A stretch of DNA of 47,855 nt from an uncultured Pelagibacteraceae bacterium (GTDB taxonomy: Bacteria > Pseudomonadota > Alphaproteobacteria > Pelagibacterales > Pelagibacteraceae), in NCBI GenBank assembly GCA_902600855.1, contig CACKKY010000005.1:1-47855 (forward strand). Reading direction: 5' to 3'. Below, piece by piece: positions 31,535 through 41,341 of this stretch (within the stretch, counting starts at the first letter, position 1; each line of letters begins with the position of its first letter). The notes beneath the pieces are model-generated. The model made no database searches and was not told where the DNA came from. It saw only the letters and a program-made list of their open reading frames with translations. A program made the position numbers and the translations under genes.

Positions 31535-32362
31535 ATGGATATCTCAATCAAAAAAGATTTAGCAAGTAATTGGTTCAAACTATTACAAAATGCAATATGT
31601 GACGATATTTTGAATATCGAAAAAAATAAACTAAGTTTTCAATCAACATCTTGGAAAAGAAGTAGTAAAAAAGATGAAGGTGGTGGTGAATATAGAATTC
31701 TAAGAAATGGAAAAATTTTTGAAAAAGTAGGAGTAAACTATTCAAATGTTTATGGAACATTTCCTAAACAATTTAAAAAAAATATACCTGGTGCAAGTAA
31801 AGATCCTAGATTTTGGGCCTCAGGAATATCAATAGTGATGCACATGCAAAACCCATATATTCCTGCAATGCATTTTAATACCAGATTTATTTGTACAACG
31901 AAAAGTTGGTTTGGTGGAGGAATGGATATAACACCAGCAATAAGAGATGATAAAGAAAAGAAAAATTTTCACAAAATTTTAAAAAAAATGTGCGATAGAC
32001 ATAATAAAAATTATTATAAAGAATACAAAAAATGGTGTGATGAATACTTTTATTTACCTCATAGAAAAGAGGCGAGAGGTATAGGTGGAATTTTTTTTGA
32101 TTATAAAAATGATAATTTTGAAAAAGACTTTATTTTTGTTAGAGATGTTGGGGTTACATTTCAAATGATATTTAATAAAATAATTAAAAAAAAGATAAAA
32201 CGTAAATGGAATTTAAAAGATAAAGAATCACAATATATTAAAAGAGGTCGATATGCAGAATTTAATTTACTTCATGATAGAGGGACAAAATTTGGATTGC
32301 AAACAGGCGGTAATGTTGAGGGAATTTTAATGTCTTTACCTCCAATTGCAAAGTGGAAATAA
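31535..32362 (+). CDS. hemF: Oxygen-dependent coproporphyrinogen III oxidase
   Basis: [75 protein letters not shown]. Confidence 0.97.
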   Translation: MDISIKKDLASNWFKLLQNAICDDILNIEKNKLSFQSTSWKRSSKKDEGGGEYRILRNGKIFEKVGVNYSNVYGTFPKQFKKNIPGASKDPRFWASGISIVMHMQNPYIPAMHFNTRFICTTKSWFGGGMDITPAIRDDKEKKNFHKILKKMCDRHNKNYYKEYKKWCDEYFYLPHRKEARGIGGIFFDYKNDNFEKDFIFVRDVGVTFQMIFNKIIKKKIKRKWNLKDKESQYIKRGRYAEFNLLHDRGTKFGLQTGGNVEGILMSLPPIAKWK

Positions 32363-32364
32363 AT

Positions 32365-32841
32365 ATGAATAAAGAGCCAATAACACTAAATGGATTAAAC
32401 AAGCTAAAGGAAGAATTAATTTTTTTAAAAGAAAAAAAAAGACCTGAAATTGTAGCTGCAATTGCTGAAGCAAGATCTCATGGAGACCTCAAAGAAAATG
32501 CTGAATATCATGCGGCGAAAGAAGAACAATCTCATAATGAGGGAAGAATAACTGAAATCAATGACATTATTGCAAGAGCAAATGTTATTGATGTCACAAA
32601 AATAAATAATAATGGAAAAGTAATTTTTGGATCAACGGTTTTTTTAGAAGATTTAGACACTGGTGAAAAAATTAACTACAAAATTGTTGGGAGAGATGAG
32701 GCGGATTTAAAACAAAAACTGATATTCTTCCAATCACCAATCGGTAAAGGTTTAATTGGTAAAATTAAAAATGACTTAGTAGAAATAAATACTCCCTCTG
32801 GTGTGAAAAATTTTGATATTAAAGACGTTAAATATATTTAA
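32365..32841 (+). CDS. greA: Transcription elongation factor GreA (start 32365 preferred over 32353)
   Basis: [40 protein letters not shown]. Confidence 0.96.
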   Translation: MNKEPITLNGLNKLKEELIFLKEKKRPEIVAAIAEARSHGDLKENAEYHAAKEEQSHNEGRITEINDIIARANVIDVTKINNNGKVIFGSTVFLEDLDTGEKINYKIVGRDEADLKQKLIFFQSPIGKGLIGKIKNDLVEINTPSGVKNFDIKDVKYI

Positions 32842-34112
32842 CCTTTAACTATTTGAAGCACTTGCTTTTCCGAAATGTGAAATCCATTGTCAACCCACAT
32901 TTCTTCAATTCTTTTAAGTTTATTACCCAAGTTTTTACCCTCTGAAATTTGAAATTTAGTGATTAATAATTCAGCTCTAATTGGTAAAGTTGGAATTTCC
33001 TTTTCTTTATATGCATCTATTAATTTAATTAGTTTTTTTTCTATTTTGCTAGAAGTAAAAATTTTAAAATTAATTATATCAATTACAGCCTGTCGCCCAT
33101 TAAAATAAAAGATTTTATTCAAATTTTTTTCTGTAAAATTATCATGCGTTATTTTATCTTTATAAAAAAGATCTATTAATTTTAATCTTTTCTGATCCTT
33201 TTTTGAAATTTTAAACTTATAAAGAAAATAATCAGCATTATCAGTCCCATCAACTATCAAAAGAGATAATAAAAATATAAAATCAATTTTCGAAAAATTT
33301 TTACAAGCATAAGAATTAAGTTTTTTGAAATTTTGAATATTCTTAAATTGAGGAAAGATTATTTCGATAAGTTCCAAACTTTCTTTGTCATTAAATATTT
33401 TTATAAATCCAACTGTATCAGTAATCTTTTTAAGCTCATCAATTAATCTCTCTACAGATATATTTGAAATTCCATATATATTTTTTTTTATATTTTTTAT
33501 GACATCTGGCTGATGTTTATGTTTTGAATAATTCAAATAGAATCTTAAATATCTGAGAATACGTAAATAATCCTCTTGAATTCTTTTTTCTACATCACCA
33601 ATAAATTTGATATATCCCTCTTCTAAATCTTTTTTACCATTAAATGGATCAAATAAATTTCCATCCTTATCTGAATAGATTGAATTAATCGAAAAATCCC
33701 TTCTTAAAGCATCTTCTTTCCAGTCTTTAGAAAACTCTACTTCAGCATGTCTACCATCAGTTTTTATATCTTTTCTCAGGGATGTTATTTCATATTTTAT
33801 TTCATCTATAAATGCCGTTATTGTTCCATGCTTAATTCCAGTTTCATAAAATTTAATTTCATTATTTTTTAAAGCTTCACAAATTTCAATTGGATTTAAA
33901 TTTGTAGCTAAATCAATATCATCTACTAACTCTTTTTTTATAATTTTTCTTATACAACCACCTACATATCTAACCTCGCTATTTTCGGAATAAGTGTTGA
34001 TTGCCTTAAAAATTTTATTTACAGGAGTTTGATTGGTTAAATTCTTTAGGTTTTGACTTATATAATCAAGATTGTTTGATCTGAAAAAAATTTTGTCTAA
34101 AAAAAAACTCAT
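32838..34112 (-). CDS. CCA tRNA nucleotidyltransferase / poly(A) polymerase family
   Basis: [24 protein letters not shown] (G-x-D-x-D-like catalytic region), [25 protein letters not shown]. Confidence 0.92.
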   Translation of the reverse strand: MSFFLDKIFFRSNNLDYISQNLKNLTNQTPVNKIFKAINTYSENSEVRYVGGCIRKIIKKELVDDIDLATNLNPIEICEALKNNEIKFYETGIKHGTITAFIDEIKYEITSLRKDIKTDGRHAEVEFSKDWKEDALRRDFSINSIYSDKDGNLFDPFNGKKDLEEGYIKFIGDVEKRIQEDYLRILRYLRFYLNYSKHKHQPDVIKNIKKNIYGISNISVERLIDELKKITDTVGFIKIFNDKESLELIEIIFPQFKNIQNFKKLNSYACKNFSKIDFIFLLSLLIVDGTDNADYFLYKFKISKKDQKRLKLIDLFYKDKITHDNFTEKNLNKIFYFNGRQAVIDIINFKIFTSSKIEKKLIKLIDAYKEKEIPTLPIRAELLITKFQISEGKNLGNKLKRIEEMWVDNGFHISEKQVLQIVKG

Positions 34113-34115
34113 ATA

Positions 34116-34189
34116 TGGCTGGGGCGCTAGGATTCGAACCTAGGATGCCGGTACCAAAAACCAGTGCCTTACCGCTTGGCTACGCCCCA
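34116..34189 (-). tRNA. tRNA-Gln (anticodon UUG), 3' CCA encoded
   Basis: Reverse complement TGGGGCGTAGCCAAGCGGTAAGGCACTGGTTTTTGGTACCGGCATCCTAGGTTCGAATCCTAGCGCCCCAGCCA folds as a cloverleaf; T-loop GGTTCGAATCC; anticodon loop TTTTGGT. Confidence 0.96.
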
Positions 34190-34221
34190 ATATTAATTTC
34201 ATATAACATAAAAAAATAAAT

Positions 34222-35067
34222 TTATATAGTTTTTGCTGTATTACACCAATATTTTTTAAATTTTCTTTTGAATCTAACTTTGGCTATCTCACAATCTTGT
34301 TTTGACTGAAAATATGCAACTAATACTGAACCTGAGCCTGTCATTCTAACAAAAGATAAATTGCTATTTTTCATTAAAAAATTCTTTAACTCTCTAAGTT
34401 TTGGATATATGGAAAATGCAACATCTTCTAAATCATTTTCTTGGGTAGATAAATATTTTTGTGAAAACATAAATTTTTTAGGATTTTTATATTTTGATTT
34501 AGAAAATTTTTTTACTTTAGAGTATATTTTTTTTGTAGAACAACCAAAATGTGGTTGTACTAAAAGAGTGAAAAATTTAGGATAATTTGGAAATGACTTA
34601 ATAATACCATTTGATGTAATAATGCTACTTTTGCCATAAAAACCTAAAATAACATCCGACCCAACTAAATTTGAAATTTCAATTTTTTGTCTTTGATTTA
34701 TCTTTAAAAATTTTTTTTTTTCTAAAAAATTTAAAATATTCGCTGAATTCATTGATCCTCCACCAAGACCTGCCTGCTGAGGTATATTTTTTTTTACTTT
34801 AATTTCAAATTTTTGATTATTTAATAATTTATTTTTATCTAAAATACCTAATAACTTCGAAATTGTATTTTTACTTTTAATATTTTTTGAAAATTTACCA
34901 TAAAAAGAAATTTGGTGTTTTAAACTATCAATTTTTTTTATAAAAATTAAATCATATAGATCAATAAAAGAAACTATGCTCTCTATTTTGTGAAGTTTTT
35001 TTAACTTTCCTGTAATATTCAAAGCTAAATTAATCTTTGCGTAAGACTTTATCTTAACTAAATTCAT
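34222..35067 (-). CDS. ispE: 4-diphosphocytidyl-2-C-methyl-D-erythritol kinase
   Basis: SYAKINLALNITGKL; NIPQQAGLGGGSMNSANIL GHMP motif; VRMTGSGSVLVAYF. Confidence 0.94.
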   Translation of the reverse strand: MNLVKIKSYAKINLALNITGKLKKLHKIESIVSFIDLYDLIFIKKIDSLKHQISFYGKFSKNIKSKNTISKLLGILDKNKLLNNQKFEIKVKKNIPQQAGLGGGSMNSANILNFLEKKKFLKINQRQKIEISNLVGSDVILGFYGKSSIITSNGIIKSFPNYPKFFTLLVQPHFGCSTKKIYSKVKKFSKSKYKNPKKFMFSQKYLSTQENDLEDVAFSIYPKLRELKNFLMKNSNLSFVRMTGSGSVLVAYFQSKQDCEIAKVRFKRKFKKYWCNTAKTI

Positions 35068-35068
35068 T

Positions 35069-36754
35069 TTAAGATTTTTTCAAACCTTCAATTAACTTAT
35101 TATTAACTTTTTGTTTTAATTTTTCGTCTGAGTCGACAAATCTTAAGACATTCTTCCAAAAATATCTTGCTTGTAATTTTCTATCTAACTTCCACAATAT
35201 ATCTCCATAATGATCATTTACTATTGGATCATCTGGCATCAATTTTACAGCTCTATTGAGATATTTTTCAGCCTCGACATAATTATCTATTAAATAATAA
35301 GCCCAGCCAATAGAATCTATTATGTATGGATCGTCATTTTTTAATAAATAAGCTTTTTTCAACATATCCATAGCTTGATCAATTTTATAATCTCTCTCCA
35401 ACCAGGAATAAGCTAAATAATTTAAAACGTAAGCATTATCTGGGTCTATATTTAATGAATTAATAAAATCTTCATCAGATTTTTTAAAATTTTTTAATCT
35501 CTCATAACTACTGCCTCTCCTATACAATAACTCTGATTTTATCTCTGAGTCTTTATCTAAAATTGAAATGATTTTAGAATAATATTCAACTGCTTTTTCA
35601 TATTTCTTTGAATTTTTATAAAAATTTGCAATATCAAATAAAATTTTAAAATTAGGTTTTTCTATTTTTTCAAATTTTGATGTAATAAAATTTACACCAC
35701 TTTCTGATCCCTCTTCTTCAATGATAATTTGGGCTTCTTTCTTAGCTCTAAACCAATAATAAAATTGATCATCCTCATTGAAATTTTGAATAACTTTTTT
35801 TACTTTTTTATATTCATTATTTTCGTAATAGTTTTCTACAATTAAAGCTAGATTGAATTTAAATTTTGGATTTAAGTAATATGAAAGATTTGAATAAAAA
35901 TTCGATTTATTTAAATCTTTCTCAGATGAGTATAAGTTAGCAACTAAGAATAAAAATTCACTTACAATATCATTATGATTACTACATGAAAATATTTTAG
36001 TAAATTTTTTAAATTCATTATTTTTAATCCAAATTTTTCCTTGAGATAATAATAGAGTGCTGTCTATAAATTCTATTTCCTCAAATATGTTTTTTACTTC
36101 ATCAATTTTGTTATTTTCAATTAAAAAATTCGCATAAAAAAATTTATACCTTGAGTAATCACCATTAGGATTATTTATTAAATTTATAAATGATGATCTT
36201 GCGCTATCTTTTTTTAAATAACATCTTTGAAACGCTTGAGAAATTAGGGAAATATTTCCAAAATTTACATCGTTATAAAAAATTTCTTTTTTATTGAAAG
36301 TATAGATAAAATTTTTCAATATTCCTGTAATAACAGGATGTAATCTATCAAGCTCATTAAGCTTTGCAATTTTAGTTAAGTATTTCTCCGCCTCATGAAA
36401 ATCATTTTTTTTCAGACTATCAATTATCAATAGCAAATATGCATCAAAAAAATTTGTATTATTTTCATTGCCACGACTCTTAATTACATTAATAGATTGA
36501 GAAACTTTATTTTCTAATACAAGTGAATAAATATATCTTTTTAAATAAGGATCGTGCTTATTTATCAAAATCTTAGATGAATTAAAAAACTTTAATGCAT
36601 CAGAATTTTCTTTATTTTCAAACGCTACTATCCCTGAGAAATAATTTGACAAATCTCTAGCATTTAGTTCATTAAAACTTGTACTTTTAGAATACAAAGG
36701 TGTCTGATAGGATAATATTATTATTAATGTTAATTTAACTAATTTATGAAACAT
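35069..36754 (-). CDS. Tetratricopeptide repeat protein with signal peptide
   Basis: N-terminal hydrophobic signal; TPR units e.g. NAYVLNYLAYSWLERDYKIDQAMDMLKKAYLLKNDDPYIIDSIGWAYY. Confidence 0.85.
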   Translation of the reverse strand: MFHKLVKLTLIIILSYQTPLYSKSTSFNELNARDLSNYFSGIVAFENKENSDALKFFNSSKILINKHDPYLKRYIYSLVLENKVSQSINVIKSRGNENNTNFFDAYLLLIIDSLKKNDFHEAEKYLTKIAKLNELDRLHPVITGILKNFIYTFNKKEIFYNDVNFGNISLISQAFQRCYLKKDSARSSFINLINNPNGDYSRYKFFYANFLIENNKIDEVKNIFEEIEFIDSTLLLSQGKIWIKNNEFKKFTKIFSCSNHNDIVSEFLFLVANLYSSEKDLNKSNFYSNLSYYLNPKFKFNLALIVENYYENNEYKKVKKVIQNFNEDDQFYYWFRAKKEAQIIIEEEGSESGVNFITSKFEKIEKPNFKILFDIANFYKNSKKYEKAVEYYSKIISILDKDSEIKSELLYRRGSSYERLKNFKKSDEDFINSLNIDPDNAYVLNYLAYSWLERDYKIDQAMDMLKKAYLLKNDDPYIIDSIGWAYYLIDNYVEAEKYLNRAVKLMPDDPIVNDHYGDILWKLDRKLQARYFWKNVLRFVDSDEKLKQKVNNKLIEGLKKS

Positions 36755-36764
36755 AAAACATTGT

Positions 36765-37484
36765 ATGACTAAAAGAGCGATAAATCAAAACGGCAAATTC
36801 ACCAAAGAGCTAATAAATACAATTGAGTCTAAATTTGTATATGCTGATAAACCAATAAATAGATTAAATTTTACCGAAAAAAAATATGACATCAATCATG
36901 AAGATAAAAAAAATTTACTTTTAAAATTAAAAAAACAATTAAATTCAATTGAAAATTGTAAATTAAAGGAAAGCTCAAAAAACATTGTTTTAGGCGAAGG
37001 TCATTTGAATAGTCCAATAATGTTGATTGGTGAAGCCCCAGGATTAGAAGAGGAAAAATCTGGTTTTCCATTTAAAGGAGAAGTTGGGGAACTTTTAAAT
37101 AAAATGCTTTTAGCTATAGATATTAAACGACAAAATATTTACACAAGTTATGCCATAAACTTTAGGCCTCCTGAAGATAGAAAACCTACATCAGTAGAAA
37201 TTAAAAGATACTCTATTTTCTTGAAAGAACATATATCAATAATAGATCCAAAAATTATAGTTTTGATGGGAAGCTCAGCAATGGAGGCTGTCACTGGTAT
37301 AAGCAAAAAAATTTCCTCTGAGAGAGGAAAATGGAAAGAAATTATATTGAAGAATAAAACTTATTCAATAATGATAACTTTTAACCCATCCTATTTATTG
37401 AGATTTCCAGAGAATAAAAAATATTCATGGGAAGATCTTAAAAAAATTAGAGATAAAGTAAAAGATCTCGATTTAAAAATTTAA
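36765..37484 (+). CDS. Uracil-DNA glycosylase superfamily protein (family-4-like, atypical)
   Basis: LIGEAPGLEEEKSGFPFKGEVGELLNKML motif 1 and NPSYLLRFPENKKYSWEDL motif 2 region; only one Cys in 239 aa. Confidence 0.8.
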   Translation: MTKRAINQNGKFTKELINTIESKFVYADKPINRLNFTEKKYDINHEDKKNLLLKLKKQLNSIENCKLKESSKNIVLGEGHLNSPIMLIGEAPGLEEEKSGFPFKGEVGELLNKMLLAIDIKRQNIYTSYAINFRPPEDRKPTSVEIKRYSIFLKEHISIIDPKIIVLMGSSAMEAVTGISKKISSERGKWKEIILKNKTYSIMITFNPSYLLRFPENKKYSWEDLKKIRDKVKDLDLKI

Positions 37485-38044
37485 TGAGAATAATAGCTGG
37501 TGTTGATGAGGTGGGTAGAGGTAGTTTAATTGGACCTGTTTATGCGGCAGCTGTGATTTTAAAAAAATCTGCTAATACAAGATTATTAAAAGACTCAAAA
37601 ACATTAAGTAAAAAAAAAAGAGAATATCTCTTTAATTACATAAAAAAAAATTCAATATGGTCATTAGGAAAAGCTTCTGTAAAAGAAATTGAAAGTATAA
37701 ATATATTGCAAGCAAGTTTATTAGCTATGAAAAGAGCTATTAAAAAATTGAAGAAGAAACCAACTCATATTCTAATAGATGGAAATAAAATTCCCGAATT
37801 AAAAAATTATAATTTAAAATCAGTTGTTCAGGGTGATAAAAAAGTTCCCTCTATTTCGGCAGCTTCTATAATTGCAAAAGTATCAAGAGATAAGTTTATA
37901 ACTGCTTTATCAAAAAAAAATAAAGGTTATAAATGGGATAAAAACTTTGGGTACGGAACAAAACAGCATTTAAAAGCGTTAAAAAAATTGGGTATTACAA
38001 AACATCATAGAAGAACTTTTTCACCAATTTCTAAAACAAATTAA
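37484..38044 (+). CDS. rnhB: Ribonuclease HII
   Basis: IAGVDEVGRGSLIGPVYAAAVIL; KDSKTLSKKKRE; AASIIAKVSRD. Confidence 0.97.
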   Translation: MRIIAGVDEVGRGSLIGPVYAAAVILKKSANTRLLKDSKTLSKKKREYLFNYIKKNSIWSLGKASVKEIESINILQASLLAMKRAIKKLKKKPTHILIDGNKIPELKNYNLKSVVQGDKKVPSISAASIIAKVSRDKFITALSKKNKGYKWDKNFGYGTKQHLKALKKLGITKHHRRTFSPISKTN

Positions 38045-38083
38045 TACTACATCTAGTTACTATATAATTTTAAAACACTAATT

Positions 38084-38132
38084 GAATCCAAATTTTTCAA
38101 TCTCAGGTTGACCATAGAATCCTTTTAGAGTC
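38084..38132. promoter_or_regulatory. Cluster of three GANTC sites upstream of ccrM
   Basis: GAATC at 38084-38088, GAATC at 38117-38121, GAGTC at 38128-38132, all in the 104-bp rnhB-ccrM intergenic region. Confidence 0.7.
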
Positions 38133-38148
38133 TAATTAATTTTTACAA

Positions 38149-39219
38149 ATGAAAACTGATTTCAAAAATAAAATAATTTACGGGGATAGTCTTGAAGAAT
38201 TAAAAAAAATTCCACGTGAAACTTTTGATTTAATTTTTGCTGATCCACCTTACAACTTACAATTAAAAAGTGAATTAACTAGACCAGATAGATCAAAAGT
38301 TAGCGCGGTTAATGATAAGTGGGACCAATTTGAAAATTTTAAAAAATATGATGATTTCACATATAAATGGCTTAGTGAATGTAAAAGAATTTTAAAAAAA
38401 GATGGAGCAATTTGGGTTATAGGCAGTTACCATAATATTTTTAGAGTTGGTACAGCAATACAAAATTTAGGATTCTGGATTTTAAACGATGTCATTTGGA
38501 ATAAAAATAATCCAATGCCAAACTTTAGAGGAACACGCTTTACTAACGCTCATGAAACTTTGATATGGGCGTCTAAAAGTGAAAAATCAAAATATACATT
38601 CAATTATCAATCTTTAAAATGTTTAAATGATGATTTGCAAATGAGATCTAATTGGAATCTTCCAATATGCAATGGTTCTGAAAGACTTAAAAAGGACGGA
38701 AAAAAAATTCACTCCACACAAAAACCAGAGGCACTTCTACACAGAATTTTACTAGCTACATCTAATAAAAATGACTTAATACTTGATCCTTTTTTAGGAT
38801 CAGGAACGACAGCTACAGTAGCAAAAAAACTAAGAAGAAATTATTTTGGAATAGAAAAAGAAAGAAATTATTTTAAGGTTGCTGAACAACGCTTAAAGAC
38901 TACAAAGCCTATAGAGGATGATTTGCTAGATACGCTTAAAAACAATAGATCAAAACCAAGAATCCCTTTTGGTTCATTAGTTGAGCTTGGCATGATTAAA
39001 CCTGGAACTAATATTTTTGATAATAAGAAAAAAATAACAGCCAGAATTATGGCAGATGGTAGTATAAAACATAATCAAGAAGAGGGCTCGATACACAAAG
39101 TTGCAGCCACTATTTTAGGAGCCGAAAGTTGTAATGGATGGACCTTTTGGCACTGTGATATCAATGGAAGAACTTATCCAATAGATTATCTAAGACAAAG
39201 ATTAATTTCTAAAAACTAA
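38149..39219 (+). CDS. ccrM: Adenine-specific DNA methyltransferase CcrM (GANTC)
   Basis: FADPPYNLQL; DPFLGSGTTATVAKKLRRNYFGIE; C-terminal RAMA-type domain GSIHKVAATILGAESCNGWTFWHCD. Confidence 0.95.
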   Translation: MKTDFKNKIIYGDSLEELKKIPRETFDLIFADPPYNLQLKSELTRPDRSKVSAVNDKWDQFENFKKYDDFTYKWLSECKRILKKDGAIWVIGSYHNIFRVGTAIQNLGFWILNDVIWNKNNPMPNFRGTRFTNAHETLIWASKSEKSKYTFNYQSLKCLNDDLQMRSNWNLPICNGSERLKKDGKKIHSTQKPEALLHRILLATSNKNDLILDPFLGSGTTATVAKKLRRNYFGIEKERNYFKVAEQRLKTTKPIEDDLLDTLKNNRSKPRIPFGSLVELGMIKPGTNIFDNKKKITARIMADGSIKHNQEEGSIHKVAATILGAESCNGWTFWHCDINGRTYPIDYLRQRLISKN

Positions 39220-40361
39220 TTTCTATAAATTTTACCTAAATAATTTTCTAAAAAATTTTCGTTTTTAACTAAATATTTCATTAAAATATCTCTAAAAAAG
39301 GTCATCATTGGATTAGATAAATGAAAAACAAACTGATTAAAATTAGATCTACGATTAATCATTTTTACTCTTTTTGATCTTATATTAAAATAATTATTCT
39401 TATTTAACATACTTTCATATAGCTCATGAGCTCCTTCAATTGATTGCGAGGCACCCTGAGCAAATGACGGAGAAAATGCAAAAAAAGCATCTCCGACTAA
39501 AAATGTACTATTTGGTGGTTCAAAAAAGTTTTTACTTACGAAAACTGGAAATAATTTGATATTTTGGATTTTTTCAAAAATCATTGAAGGCATTTTTTGA
39601 GATAATCTTTTTTTTATATTTTCTATAAAAAAATTTTCTTCAAAAAGTTTTTGATTTTTTTGTTCATTTGAATTTAATTTGTGTTTTAATATTCCAATAA
39701 AATTAAAATTCCTATCTTTATCTAAAGGATATACTACGTAGTGAAAATCTGAGCCTAGAAATAATGAAACATTTTCATCACTTATATTATGGAGATTTTC
39801 TTTTGAAATATTACCTCTAATTGCAATAGAATTATCATAAATTGTGTTTGATTTATTTACTGAAATTAATGACTTACCTTTAGAAAAAACTCCATCAGAA
39901 ATAATTAAATAATCGCAAGTTCTTTTTTCACCATTATCAAATTTTAAATTTATATTATCATTTCCATATTCTATTTTATTAATACTATAATTGTATTTGA
40001 TTATATCATCTTCAAGTCTGTCTATAAAAAACTGAAGTAATTTTGATCTTTTTAATGTTGTGTATTTACAATTTTCTGAATTAAATTTTGAAATTTCTAA
40101 GTAACAAATTTTTTTAGAATTTTTAATTTCGTAAAAATCAATCTTTTTAGGATTAAATTTTTCCTCATCAGTTAAAGAATTAAAGCCTATTTGATTTAAA
40201 AGCTCTACACTATTTACCGATAACTGTATTCCATAACCCTCATTAATTTCAATTAAATTTTTTTTTTCATAGATTGTGACTTTATAGTCTTTATGATTTT
40301 TGAATAAATTAGCTAAATACAAACCTGAAATACCTGCTCCTATAATTGCGATGTTTTTCAT
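39216..40361 (-). CDS. FAD-dependent monooxygenase/oxidoreductase
   Basis: IAIIGAGISGLYLANLF Rossmann motif; FLVGDAFFAFSPSFAQGASQSIEGAHEL. Confidence 0.8.
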   Translation of the reverse strand: MKNIAIIGAGISGLYLANLFKNHKDYKVTIYEKKNLIEINEGYGIQLSVNSVELLNQIGFNSLTDEEKFNPKKIDFYEIKNSKKICYLEISKFNSENCKYTTLKRSKLLQFFIDRLEDDIIKYNYSINKIEYGNDNINLKFDNGEKRTCDYLIISDGVFSKGKSLISVNKSNTIYDNSIAIRGNISKENLHNISDENVSLFLGSDFHYVVYPLDKDRNFNFIGILKHKLNSNEQKNQKLFEENFFIENIKKRLSQKMPSMIFEKIQNIKLFPVFVSKNFFEPPNSTFLVGDAFFAFSPSFAQGASQSIEGAHELYESMLNKNNYFNIRSKRVKMINRRSNFNQFVFHLSNPMMTFFRDILMKYLVKNENFLENYLGKIYRN

Positions 40362-41341
40362 TTATGATTTTCTAGATAATTTACAATCTTTTTTGTAAAA
40401 GTAGGTAAAGTATAATTATGTAAATTATTAGGATCTATCCAATTAGGTGCCTTTTCTAATCTAGTTGTCTTATCATATTCTATTTTTATATTCATATTCA
40501 TATTTGAAATTTTGATATTTAAATCTTTATTAAAATTTTTTGGCTTTATTAATTCTTTCATAGGAAAAATATCAAAATCTTTTAAAAAATTAAATTGAGT
40601 ATTTTTAATTACTAAATATTTTTGATTTTTTTTAAATACCTTAAGTAAATAATACTTATCTTTATTTTTCTTTTTTATTTTATTTAAAACAAAATCTTTT
40701 TTTTTCAATGAAATACAATTGTTAGATATTGGACAAAGATTACAATTAGGATTGATAGGTTTACAAATTAGTGCTCCTAATTCCATAAGTGCTTGAGCAT
40801 AATCGGCTGATCTTGATGCTAAACCGAATACTTTCTTTTCTTCATATAAATTTTTCTTTGTTATTTGATATTCTTTTTTCAAATATAAGTACCTTTTCAG
40901 AACTCTTTCAACATTTCCATCTAAAGGAATAAAGGGTTTGTTAAAAGCAATAGCTGAAATAGCGCTGGCAGTATAATCACCAATTCCTGGTAATGATTTT
41001 AATTCTAAAAAATCACTAGGTAAGTTTTTATTAAAATTTCTTACAACTATTTGAGCTGTTTTTTTAAGATTTTTAACTCTAGAATAATAACCAAGCCCCT
41101 CCCAAAGCTTTATTAATTTTTGATCATTAAAATTTACTAATGTTTCTAAATCTGGAATATTTTTTATGAATTTTTGAAAATATGGAATTACCGAAGATAC
41201 TTGCGTTTGTTGTAGCATAAACTCACTAACTAAAGTGTAATATTGTTTTTTTCTATTTGAAACCCTTTTTCTCCAAGGCAATGAGCGCTTATTAATATCA
41301 TACCAATTAAGAATTTTTTTTGTTATTATCTGATCTTTCAT
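40358..41341 (-). CDS. mutY: A/G-specific adenine glycosylase (start 41341 preferred over 41386)
   Basis: WYDINKRSLPWRKR; MLQQTQVSSVIPYFQKF; LPGIGDYTASAISAIAFNKP; CKPINPNCNLCPISNNC FeS cluster. Confidence 0.96.
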   Translation of the reverse strand: MKDQIITKKILNWYDINKRSLPWRKRVSNRKKQYYTLVSEFMLQQTQVSSVIPYFQKFIKNIPDLETLVNFNDQKLIKLWEGLGYYSRVKNLKKTAQIVVRNFNKNLPSDFLELKSLPGIGDYTASAISAIAFNKPFIPLDGNVERVLKRYLYLKKEYQITKKNLYEEKKVFGLASRSADYAQALMELGALICKPINPNCNLCPISNNCISLKKKDFVLNKIKKKNKDKYYLLKVFKKNQKYLVIKNTQFNFLKDFDIFPMKELIKPKNFNKDLNIKISNMNMNIKIEYDKTTRLEKAPNWIDPNNLHNYTLPTFTKKIVNYLENHK

